Assembly: GCA_035771175.1 (NCBI GenBank) | Contig: CM069612.1 | Coordinates: forward strand, 27,972,150 to 28,036,149 | From: Paratinospora sagittata | Taxonomy: Eukaryota; Streptophyta; Magnoliopsida; Ranunculales; Menispermaceae | DNA: 64,000 bases | Reading direction: 5' to 3' | Notes under the pieces: model-generated | Database searches by the model: none | Seen by the model: only the letters and a program-made list of their open reading frames with translations | Told to the model about the DNA's origin: nothing | Translations under genes and position numbers: made by a program | Shown here: in pieces, positions 49,468 to 59,338 of the stretch | How the letters are laid out: the number at the start of each line of letters is the position of its first letter | Position numbering within the stretch: position 1 is the first letter of the stretch

Positions 49468-51780
49468 ATGGCAGAGCTGGACAATGAGGTAACAGGATTG
49501 TGGAAGATGTTTGCTATCACTGAGGATGAATCCAATGTTTTTGACATTCTGAATAATGAACAAAACAAAAATGAAGAACTGAAATGGTGTTTATACACCA
49601 AAGTTATTACTATGAAACGTTTCAACAAAGAAGCTTTCCAAAATACAATAAAACAAGTGTGGTTACCCCATAGGAAGATCTTCATTATAGAGGTTGGTCC
49701 ATAGCTTTTTATGGTAAAGTTCAAACCCCCAATCGACAAAAAGAGGGTGTCACACTCTGGGTTACACAGCGTGCCCCTTACCCAGGTGTGGGTGTACCCC
49801 TCAGGGCGAACGCCTAGCCATAGTACCACATAATATTGTCATATCGTCATGTAGCAACCCAACCGCAGCTGGTCTACATCGAAACGATTATTTGTCTGCC
49901 ACTATTCATAAATAGTGCAGGGCCTCCCTAGGAATCGCACTTGAGACCTCCCTGAAGGAGTCTAATTTCGCATTCTTAGTAACCACTGAGCCAATGGTTC
50001 AGTGGCTACCGAGGATGCGAATTTAGACTCCTTGAAGGGGAGGTCTCGAGTTTGATCTTGGGGGAGGCCCTGCACTATTCATGAATAGTGGCAGACAAAT
50101 GATCTCGGTACAAGAGACGTCCTTGTGTGGCGGTGGCTGTACCGAGATGGGACAATATTATGGATCCATAATGGCTTAGGCATTCGCCCCGAGGGGGTGC
50201 GCCCACACCTGGGTAAGGGGCACGCTGTCCAACCCAGGGTGTGACAGAGGGTTCTTGAAAACTAACCATGACGTTTCAACAATGCCTTGGTAGCAATCGG
50301 GAAAGTATATGGTTCGCTGCTACCTGAAGAGGTTAAACTTGACAAAACAAAGTTTTACGTACATGTGTTTAATATTCATCTCCTGTATATGACTAAGGAG
50401 GTCAGGATGGCTATTGGAAATAACATCGACTCCTTTGTTGAAATGGGTGAAGGCCACAAAGGGAAATTTTATGGAAGGGCACTGAAAATTTGAGTTCTCG
50501 TGGACATCTCCAAATCACTGAGAAGAGGAACCATGGTAAGATTGAACAAAGATGTGGAACCAATCTGGGCCGATTTCAAATACAAAAAGCTCTCGATTTT
50601 TTGCTTCAATTGTGGACATATTGACCATAGCCAAAAATTCTGTAAAACCAATGGGGTCAATGGCGATCATACTCAAGGAACAAGATATGGCGGATGGCTG
50701 CGTGTTCAGGAGTTCAAGGGGATTACCAACGATTGAAGCTCGAAAAAGGCTGAAGGAAGTGATGAAAATCAAGCTTCGCCGACCACCAGAGTTGAGGGTT
50801 GCTCTGGCAACGACAACCAGAAGCTGAGACAGACACATCACGTTGGGGAGAAGGATGAACACATGGGGAGTAAGGTTATTGTCAAAGGGGAGGGTTGTCG
50901 TCAAAAAGAGAGTTCTTTGTTGGCGGTTGGTGACACGTTGATGGCAACAAAAGTTGATATGGAAAGTGATCTCGACAATAGGTTGTTGCAGAGAAGATGT
51001 GTCGAGTTAATCAAAGTGGGGCTGAAGTGTTGGAGAAATGCAACAAGGGCTAGGTGGTCTTGCATCCCAATGAGCACTTGGCACTAAATTCATCCCAATC
51101 GTTTAAATGTGGGAAGCTCCATGACTGATTAAAAGATATGGCCAGAGATGTAGAAAAGAAGCAGGAAATCCTCGGGAAACTCGAGAAATCAGAGGCTATC
51201 AAATTTAGGAGTGGAGTCCCTTGTGTTACACCATCAATCACTACCAACTTACCAATGTTTGTTGTTGTTTCAACCCATAATCCTAGCAACAATCAGATTC
51301 CAACCTGTAAAATCGTTCCTCAAGTTGGGGTGACTAAGGGTGTTGTGAAAGAAGTTTCAACTGCAGGCCAGAAAAAGGAAAAAAGACGTTAAAAACCAAC
51401 AGCAACAAAGGCAAGGTGGAACGAAAAGAATCAGATGAGAAGAAGAACACGAGATTGAGGATGTTCACCAAAAGAAGAGAGTTAGTATCCCTAACCAAAC
51501 CAATGAATGCGAGATATCGGCGGGGTTGGAGGGTCAGCCCTGCCGGATGCCTCTTCTCCCTTGCGTGGGAGTTTGTATCTCCCCTATGTGAGAGCTTTGT
51601 CCTTTCTTGTGTAGAAGTTTGTCTTCCCATTTTGGGAGTCTCTTCTCATTGTGTAAGAGTTTGATGACCCATATACCCTTCACCGTTATACTGTTATTTG
51701 GCTCTATTGGGATTCTTTGTCCTGGTCTTGGTGCCAGTTTGTTCTGATCTTGTATCAGTTTGACCAAAAAAAAAAAAAAA
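49468..51780 (+). pseudogene. LINE ORF1-like relic (DUF4283 + CCHC), split by an insertion
   Basis: The open frame from ATG 49468 (NKEAFQNTIKQVWLP, typical of the DUF4283 region of plant LINE ORF1/Gag-like proteins) stops at TAG 49702. After the 499-bp insertion it continues from about 50252 (LLPEEVKLDKTKFYVHVFNI, then RRGTMVRLNKDVEPIWADF). It ends with a CCHC knuckle, CFNCGHIDHSQKFC, at about 50610-50650. Additional stops near 50265-50270 and at 50491 break it further. The sequence after about 50740 is degraded, and a 15-base A run at 51766-51780 gives a 3' tail. No reverse transcriptase lies between, so this copy lacks ORF2. It is clearly dead. Confidence 0.7.
49748..50246. mobile_element. 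499-bp palindromic element with tRNA-like boxes
   Basis: Two ~250-bp arms are inverted copies meeting at CCAATGG (49991-49997). Ends are TGTCACAC...GTGTGACA, and the flanks are a 5-bp direct repeat GAGGG (49743-49747, 50247-50251). Each arm, read outwards from the centre, starts with an A-box-like TGG(C/T)TCAGTGG and has a B-box-like segment about 45-50 bases later (GTGCGATTCC in the left arm, weaker in the right). It looks like two tRNA-derived SINE bodies joined head to head, or a foldback transposon that contains such a sequence. The short target duplication and lack of a poly-A tail favour the second. Confidence 0.75.
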
Positions 51781-51919
51781 TAGCCTTCATTTGTGAGGGA
51801 TATTTCATCACCCACATCTTAATTTTGTTATTTGCTTTTCTTGTTTACATGACCCATATTTTTTATTTGTTCTTTAATTTTTATTTTCTCCTCGTGTGTT
51901 TGTGTCTATATATATATCC

Positions 51920-52085
51920 GAAAGATTATAAATCATCCATTTCTATTAAGAAGGTCAACCTAAATACGTCTACAATGTTTGAGTTCAAGAAGATTAGTTC
52001 ATTTTAAAGAGAAGGAGCACACTTTCTGGGTATCAAAAAATCAGTTATCAAAAAAATAAAACCAAAAAAAGAAAGACGGTATGAG
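51920..52085 (+). repeat. SINE body related to 29135-29290
   Basis: Shares TTCTATTAAGAAGGTCAACC...ACGTCTACAATGTTTGAGT and AGAGAAGGAGCACACTTTCTG with the element at 29058-29310, in the same orientation. The tRNA-like head is absent, so this is a truncated copy. Confidence 0.5.
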
Positions 52086-52106
52086 TTTCAATTTCTTTAT
52101 GGTCTT

Positions 52107-53977
52107 TGTCACGACGCTCCCGACGTAGACTGACGTCATGACCGGCACAGTGTACTATACACTGTACATACTCATATACAGTATATAATACACTATCAGC
52201 CTTCACGTACTCTCACAATTCTTCCCAAAATGTATAGAATTTTTTTTTCCTATACCACAAATCAAATCCAATATAGATCTCATTAACACGTCACATTTTC
52301 AGTTCATCATCCCATATATTAAGCTATATATATGCCCACACATCCCATCTAGATGATAATACATATATATATAATGTGTGATAAGTATACATATCAAAAT
52401 AACAAAAGTTATTTCCTCCAAGCAGACATACACATACCAGACTCACTGACGGAGTTTCCTTTCTCTTCGACTCAATACCTGAAAGATTAGAGGAAATGGG
52501 GTGAACAAACAACAGCTCAGTGAATATAGTTCTTGAGATGACAATTATATACATTTAGAGAAATATGACATTTAAAATCCTTTCAAACACTTATTCAACA
52601 CATGCATCATTCAACGAATATATTGTACATGTCAACAACATAAATTTTCATGATTTTCAATAACACAATGCACAAATCTCCCTCCTCCGCAAGGCAAAAG
52701 AGCGGGTCTAACCCTTGTATGGCCGTTACAAGGTAGCCACAATCTCTCATTACCCAATTAACAGTCATTTCAAGGATCCCAACCCTTGTTAGGACAGACC
52801 TACTGACAATGAGGACTCGCAAAACCTCATCATTACAAACTCCAATTGCTACAATCAGTTTGCATGATCCATAAAACTCAATGCATTATATATAAATATA
52901 ACATGCATACAATCAAACATTTTATATTCGTACAATGTCATACAAGAACCAAATCAAGAAAACTATACTCACAGTGGGTTTTCTAAGCCAACCTCTAAAA
53001 TTGAGCAACAATAAACGTCATTGCTTCCTCAAAAGCGTTTATCCATGCCCTTAAGCCTCAATTTAAACACTGAAATTATTCATAGAGTATCATGAGAATC
53101 TTCATTTACAAATATCAAATCATTGTTCACAGTACTATTCACTTTTTACTATTCACTGTTCACTGTTCACAATACTATTCATTTTTCACTATTCACTATT
53201 CATATCACTATTTATCCGAAAGTTGTAAATTGTATTAAAATTGTCAAATGGTCTTCAAAAATCATAAAATTGAATTTAACCACATATTCGTGGTCCCGAG
53301 AGTTTAGGGAACGTTTTTCTACCTTTCTAGCGGATTTTTATTCATATTGGGTCAAAACCCCAATTTTTGAAAACGTCGTAAAACGGCTCCTACAGTCAAA
53401 ATTACTCCGCTAGAAAGTTTACATCTAGCTTAAATATCAATTTTACAAAGAAATAAAGTAGAAATCGCTTACCTCGGGTTCGGATCTCCCTCCGTTTCCC
53501 CTTCTTTCTTCCTTCCTTCCTTTCCTTCTCTCTGCACTTCTTCTCCTCCTTCTCTTTCTTTTGCAACTTCTTTTTTTTTTCTTTTTTCTTTTTCTTTGTT
53601 TTCTCTTGTCGGCAAAGAGATAAGTGTCTTATTTTGTTTTTTATTATTTGATTTTAATTTTGATCTCATGCTCCTCATGCAATTTACTAAACCAACTTCC
53701 CTATGTGATCCCATGCTCCTCATGCAAGTTAACAAACCAACTTCCTCATCTATTAATTAATTTAATTTAACTTCAATTCACATATCTAATTAACCAACCC
53801 ATTCCACTAATAAAACTTATATGCTTTATTTAATAATTATATTTATTTGCTCATACGTATCAAATACGTGTATTATCACGCATATATTTAACTCATACGT
53901 ATAAAATATATGTATGATACCTCTTGATATACGCGTACTTCAACGTATGTATTTTATTAAAATCACGGGGTGTTACA
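52107..53977 (-). mobile_element. Solo LTR, gypsy/chromovirus type, 1.87 kb
   Basis: On the minus strand the element starts TGTAACACCCCGTGATTTTA (53977) and ends GGGAGCGTCGTGACA (52107), the termini usual for Tekay/Del-type gypsy LTRs. TCTT flanks both sides (52103-52106, 53978-53981); a 5-bp TCTTT is possible if the edge moves by one base. No primer-binding site, polypurine tract or coding region is present, so it is best read as the product of LTR-LTR recombination. An internal run of TATTCAC/GTTCAC repeats spans about 53120-53215. Confidence 0.6.
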
Positions 53978-54002
53978 TCTTTGAAAGATCTTTTCTAATT
54001 AG

Positions 54003-54310
54003 TTTACGATTTAAGGTGATGCTAGAAACACGAGAAGCAGAACTTTTTACAAGACCAACAGTAAGTTGAGATTATACCAGTTAATTGCTTACTTCTTATT
54101 TTGTTGTGACTTTAGATATAAAGTTGGTATTTTTTAGGTGATTTATGCGTGTTACACCGTGACGAGAAATATTTCCATGTTAGATGTGAAGGTATAATAA
54201 TTTCATGTTGTTGTTACTTTTATTTTTGATATCTAGCTTGTCTCTTAATCTTATAGAGGAAGATGGAAACGAAAAGAAGCGAATTTATGCAGTTGGCAAA
54301 GAGGATGTAA
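54003..54310 (+). pseudogene. Three-exon 3' remnant of an unidentified gene
   Basis: Three short segments keep one frame across good splice sites: 54003-54060 (after TTAG, ending |GTAAGT), 54138-54191 (after TTTTTAG, ending |GTATAA) and 54257-54310 (after TTATAG, ending in TAA). Together they encode about 54 residues: LRFKVMLETREAELFTRPT, then VIYACYTVTRNISMLDVK, then RKMETKRSEFMQLAKRM. All joins are phase 0. The composition looks coding, but I do not recognise the family. Nothing matching lies upstream: the solo LTR ends at 53977, 25 bases before the first segment. It is either a truncated relic or the end of a gene whose other exons lie beyond the LTR. Confidence 0.4.
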
Positions 54311-55070
54311 CACTCGCGAGTCTCACATAGATGTAAGTTTTTCTTTTTTTTTTATTATTATTTTTTTGGGCAATTTTCTTTTTTAACTTTCTCTTTTAGT
54401 GTTAAATAATTAATGTTTTATTATTGGGTTTTATATTTTGTATTGAGTTTTTAGATTAAAACTCATTTATTTATATAGGCAAAGGTTAAATTTATTATAA
54501 ATATTAAAAATGGAATAAATATGTTAATAAAATTATTTTTTTTATTATTTTTAATGAAAAAATAATTCTCGGTAGTTTTAGTTTCTCTAAAATAATTTTT
54601 ATTTAAAAAATAATTTCTCTTGAATATATATCAACCTAATTTTAGAATTAAAAAATAATTTCTCTTGAATATAATTTAATAAAATAAAAAATATTTTCGA
54701 AACAAATTAATAAAAATATTATAAATATGTTAATAAAAGCCAACAATAAAATATTAATATTTAACAATAAAAAGATAAATTTATCAAAAATTTAACAGTA
54801 AAAATTTATCAAAAAAAAAGAACATAATAGAAAAAAAAAAAAAAACTTAGGTATTAAAAGAATTATTTCTCATAATTATTTATTTATATAAATGCTATAT
54901 CTGTGTTCAAAATAATTATTTAAAAACTAGTGAACCTGAATACGTCAACTGCGTGTGGGGGGTGCTTTCGTCCTTCAATAATTTTAGCCCTCCTCGTTCT
55001 CGTCAAACATTTCGTTATTGCCTTCATCCACCCGTCCAAATACCCAACAAAACCAACGGCTATAAATCAC
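54311..55070. other. AT-rich intergenic DNA before histone H2A
   Basis: Mostly A/T with TAATTTCTCTTGAATATA repeated at about 54619 and 54657. No gene seen. Confidence 0.5.
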
Positions 55071-55125
55071 GATCCGCGTCATTCCCTTATATTGGTCCAA
55101 CTTCTCCCAACTAACCCATATAAAT
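55071..55125 (+). promoter_or_regulatory. Histone promoter: octamer, inverted CCAAT box, TATA
   Basis: GATCCGCG at 55071-55078 is the exact reverse complement of the plant histone octamer CGCGGATC. It is followed by ATTGG (inverted CCAAT) at about 55091 and TATAAAT at about 55119, 96 bases before the H2A ATG. Octamer motifs drive S-phase expression of plant core histone genes. Confidence 0.7.
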
Positions 55126-55214
55126 TCACAACAGGTATACTTTGAATCTCATTATCTTCGCGAACCCTCGTATAAGATCTTCACAAAATTTTCAGAAATC
55201 AGAAATCTTCAAAC

Positions 55215-55712
55215 ATGGCCGGTAGAGGAAAATCACTGGGCTCAGGAGCAACAAAGAAAGCCACTTCTCGCAGTAGCAAGGCCGGACTACAGTTTCCGGT
55301 AGGCCGAATTGCGAGGTTCCTCAAAGCCGGCAAGTACGCCGAGCGCGTCGGCGCCGGAGCTCCGGTCTATCTCGCCGCCGTTCTCGAATATCTGGCTGCA
55401 GAGGTGGGTCTCCTGTTTTGGGTATTTGGTTTTTGTTTGTAATTTGTGGGTTTTTTGTTTGTTTTGTGTTGATGGGTTCGTGTTTGTGTTTAGGTTTTGG
55501 AATTGGCTGGGAATGCTGCGAGAGATAACAAGAAGACTAGGATTGTTCCGAGGCACATACAGTTGGCGGTAAGGAATGACGAAGAGTTGAGCAAGTTGCT
55601 TGGGTCTGTGACGATTGCCAATGGTGGAGTTATGCCTAACATTCATAATTTGTTGTTGCCGAAGAAGGCTGGTAGTGGGTCGTCTAAGGCTGCTGCTGAT
55701 GATGAGAGTTAG
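55215..55712 (+). CDS. Histone H2A (canonical type)
   Basis: Core nucleosome histone of 135 residues. Two exons, 55215-55403 and 55494-55712, joined in phase 0 by a 90-base intron (GAG|GTGGGT ... TTTAG|GTT). The histone fold is complete: [37 protein letters not shown], then [20 protein letters not shown] and the docking part [16 protein letters not shown]. The tail ends in ADDES. It lacks the SQEF end of H2A.X, the long SPKK tail of H2A.W and the sequence changes of H2A.Z, so it is replication-type H2A like Arabidopsis HTA1 (RAT5, At5g54640). The octamer promoter agrees with S-phase control. Confidence 0.96.
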
Positions 55713-56496
55713 GGTTTTGGAATGATAACAGAGGAGATAATACAGTAGGGAGGGGAGTAGTGGTTATGATTATTCTTTTTCTTAATTTTTTTTAGGGGCT
55801 TTTCCTTTTGTATGTGTTATGTTTGATTTTATAGGCTTTTTTTCAGATTAGGGTTTTTTTTTTTTTTTTGAATTACTGCTTCTGTTTTCTTCATTGTAGA
55901 TGATTGAACAAACACTGTGAAATTATGAAAATCTTAGAAATGTTGCCACTTTTTCTGTTATTTCATTCTTTTTTGTTAATTCTTCTGATTGCCGGCAATC
56001 TTTTTCAGTTATGTTTTTACGAGGAGAGGGCCTTAAATCATAAGGATTTGGTACATAAAATTTAGGTAACTGTTTGGCTGAAGATCCAAAAACAGTTTTT
56101 GGAAAACAACTTTTTATTATTTCCTGAAAATGGGATGTTTTTTAAATTTTTATCAAAGAAATTACTTCAAAATTTTGTTCAATCAAACACTTCTCTATGC
56201 TTTTTGTACTTTTTATTTTAAATACAGAAAATTAAATTTAAGTTTGATACCAAACACTGGCCCGAGCAAAACGACTCAATATTGGAGGATTTAGCAGAGC
56301 ATTTTCCTTTAATAATCTTATGATTATGTGTTTGCTTCTGGACCCATCTCAATTTAAGTGAACTGAGCAAGTAATGGGAATTAAAATCTAAGCAAGATCT
56401 TACATTGATTATATATAATGTTACAAAAGTCTGCAAGGAAGTGGAGAAAAAGAGATCGATTTTACTCTAATAATATCAATGCATGCAATTAATTCA
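55713..56496. other. Convergent 3' regions of H2A and DUF1218 genes
   Basis: Probable 3' UTR of H2A to about 55900, then AT-rich spacer. Nothing further supported. Confidence 0.5.
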
Positions 56497-57349
56497 TTAA
56501 GCCATTGCACTGCCTCTTCTTTCAGGTTTCTCTTCTTCTCCAGAGGTATTAGCAGTGGCACAGATGTAATGAGAAACAGAAAGTAGTCCATGAACAAAGC
56601 AGGCAATTCCTCCCATGGACAGAAATCTATGGTGTGACATTCCGCAAGATCCTTTGGATTTTGAGTTTGCCATTGCTCCAATGATCAGCACTGCTAAGCC
56701 CACCACAAATACTATCCTGAGAAGGGATCACACTCATAAGTAATAACATGAGAGCAAAAACTCTAGGTAAAATGGTTTATATATATTACAGGGATATGTC
56801 ATATATTGATCTTAGTTTTAAAATGTCATTAATTATTCTGATCAATTGTGCCTGTGTTAGTACCATTTTCAAGGTTTTTAAACATTGTTGCAAAAAAGAA
56901 GCAAGTATATGAAAGGAAAATCACTACACCATGAGAGAACAAGACAACCAGTTGCTAACTGCTTGTTGAGAGCTGATCTTTCGAACTCCTCTTTAGACCA
57001 AATGCAGGCACACCCACTGAGCAGATTAGCTATGACATGAGCTATAGCTAGAAGTGCTGCTGCTGCTATTCCCAAGTTGAAAGCATCATGACTTGGTTCT
57101 CTACACTCAAAGATCCACATTCTCAAATGTTTCACCTGCAACAACAAATAAAAAAAACAAATTTCAAAACATACCCATCAAAAAATCTTATCTTTACCAA
57201 GTTTAAACCCATTTCTCCATTCCACATTTCTTGCAAGAAATCTTCTCCACCTTGTTCTGAGCAGCTTCAGCTTGTATGCCAAGCACCCCGGCCACAACAT
57301 CCAGTCCAATGATCACCAAACACACAAGAATTCCTAAAGCTTTCGCCAT
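56497..57349 (-). CDS. DUF1218 four-span membrane protein
   Basis: Three exons, 57251-57349, 56930-57135 and 56497-56716, with phases 0 and 2, give 174 residues. The N-terminus MAKALGILVCLVIIGLDVVAGVLG is a signal-anchor or first span. The family block VKHLRMWIFECREPSHDAFNLG follows, then a span LGIAAAALLAIAHVIANLL, a Cys pair (GCACIW), a span ending VLSWIVFVVGLAVLIIG, and a final CGMSHHRFLSMGGIACFVHG span before a charged tail (GEEEKPERRG). DUF1218 proteins include the Arabidopsis MODIFYING WALL LIGNIN proteins of the endomembrane system; At4g21310 is a possible counterpart. The exact role of this member is unknown. Confidence 0.9.
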
Positions 57350-58175
57350 TTTGAGACCTTGATGTTTGAAGAGAAGAAGTAGAAGGGTTTCTAGTGAGGA
57401 ATTGAACTAGCAAAGTAGAGAAAGAATGGTACTGAGAAAGAAAATATAGCTGTGAAACAGTAAGGAAAAAGCTTTTTTAAGACTTTACAGTTAATATGCA
57501 ATTATCTTTTGCTAGCTATAAAGTTCTGTTTTTGCAGTATTGGATTCCTTTCATTGGGGACAAAGAAAAGTAACACATTGCTGACTCTAGTTGATACGAA
57601 TTAAATCACGGGGCTTAGAAATCTCGCTATGATTTGGGATCTTTACCATGATCTCGTTGGATAAAATAGGATTTTCAGGCTGCTTATTTAACTAAGCTTA
57701 GTCTAGTTATGCATTGAAGGGCCCAAGGTGATATTTATGAAAGAATATAAGGTAAGTAACAAGAGTCAAAGTCGATTTGGCTGATAGTGTTTCTAAGTCA
57801 AAAAAAGTGCATTTGAGCCTTGGGATCCTCAAAAGGTCTTGACTTTAATGACTATATAGATTCCTTTACAAAATCATAGGAAGAAAAATAAAAATGGAGG
57901 AGAATTAAATGAACAAGGGTAAAAGTGTACATGGAGTGCTAGCTCTAGCAAAGCATTAAGTGCAGGAACAAAAATCAGTTAAAAAGAAAGGGAAATTGCT
58001 ATTAAAAAACACTTTGAAAACTCATAATATTAACATTGTCAATTGGATGATCAAGAATCACGCATAAAAAGATAAAGGTAGACACGTGACTACACATAAG
58101 AGGGCCACGTGTTCTATCGAACCTACTGCACGTACCACTGCAACATAGAAACCACCCCCCCAAGCCTATCTTGGT
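57350..58175. other. Upstream region of the DUF1218 gene
   Basis: Promoter-side spacer of the minus-strand DUF1218 gene. ACACGTGAC (58081) and CCACGTG (58105) boxes lie ~740 bases upstream. No gene seen. Confidence 0.4.
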
Positions 58176-58889
58176 TAAGGGTGTTCGTTGACCGGACCGA
58201 CCCTCGAACCAAATCTTTTGAATCAACCCAATCGAACCAAATCTTTTAAATTAGAGTTAGATTTTAAAATATCTAATTCAATCAGTTAAAGTTGGGTCAT
58301 AAATTCAGTCCATAAAATTTTGAGTAACTCAATCCAAACTAACTTGAAATACAAATATATTTAAAGATATTCAAATACACTCAATATTCAAATATTCATC
58401 TAATTCTACATAAACAATTTCTTTCAAAGATTTCGTGCCTTGATTACTGTCCAGAACTTTCGATACTAGATGTAGTATTGCTTCAAGAGACCATACGACT
58501 AGATTTTATTTTTTTAACGTCTTTTATTTTTATTTTTCTTTTTTATTTTTTTTTCAGTTGTGAAATTATTTTGAAACTAAAGTTTATAATTCTTCTTGAA
58601 ACATTTTATTTGGACGAGCTTTGTACATTGTTCTTTCAACATGATGTTTCACAAGTTAACGTGTGTTAAAAGGTGAATGTAACTTGAAATTAATTAAATA
58701 TTAAGTTCAAGTCTAACCCGATCAATCAATCCAACCAACCTAAATCAAATTCGAACTATTTGGATTAGATTGGGTTGGGTTGGGGAAGAGATTAAGTTGC
58801 GTTAGGTTTCAAATTTATCAACCCAAATTGTTTAGATTGGGTCAGGCTTTGGTCCTAAATCGACTCAACTCAATCCATGTACACTCTTA
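58176..58889. mobile_element. hAT-like non-autonomous element
   Basis: Ends TAAGGGTGT and ACACTCTTA form imperfect terminal inverted repeats. Flanks ATCTTGGT (58168-58175) and ATCTTAGT (58890-58897) are an 8-bp duplication with one mismatch, the length made by hAT transposases. The GGACCGACCC / TTGGGTTGGG-rich subterminal sequence fits common plant hAT MITEs. It encodes no transposase; the 63-codon frame inside is chance. Confidence 0.6.
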
Positions 58890-58897
58890 ATCTTAGT

Positions 58898-59338
58898 TAA
58901 TGAATTTAATTATGAAAAGTGTTAAACTGACCCAAAATACATACCTAAATATATACTCGAGCTGATACGATAATACTTCACATCACCCGTCACAAGATTA
59001 AAAAAAAATAATAATAATAATTTTTTAAGGATTTCTATTTGTAGGCAATTCTAGTTTTACGTTTTCCATATAGAACAAATCTAGCATCGCATCCAAACAT
59101 CTCTCTTCCTTAACTCAAAACTGTAACTATAATAACTGTAAAGCAAGCTAGCTTTTTTCTCCACGTAGAACCAAGAATAATTTGGCAAAAAAAAAAAAAA
59201 GAAAAAAAAGAAAAAAAAGAAAAAAGAAAAACCAAGAATAATGAAGATTATAAAAAGTTCTTTATATGCATTCCCTTCTTCATAACCTCTCTTCTCCATT
59301 GTTAAATATGGTGTTTTTTCTCGATCTTCTTCATCTCA
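58898..59338. other. Upstream region of the PPR gene
   Basis: Short spacer with a purine-only A/G run at 59187-59230. No other feature seen. Confidence 0.5.

Noticed and set aside
56075..56190. Possible small MITE (CTGTTTGGCTG ... CAATCAAACAC)
   Set aside because: Terminal similarity is short and imperfect and no target duplication is visible.
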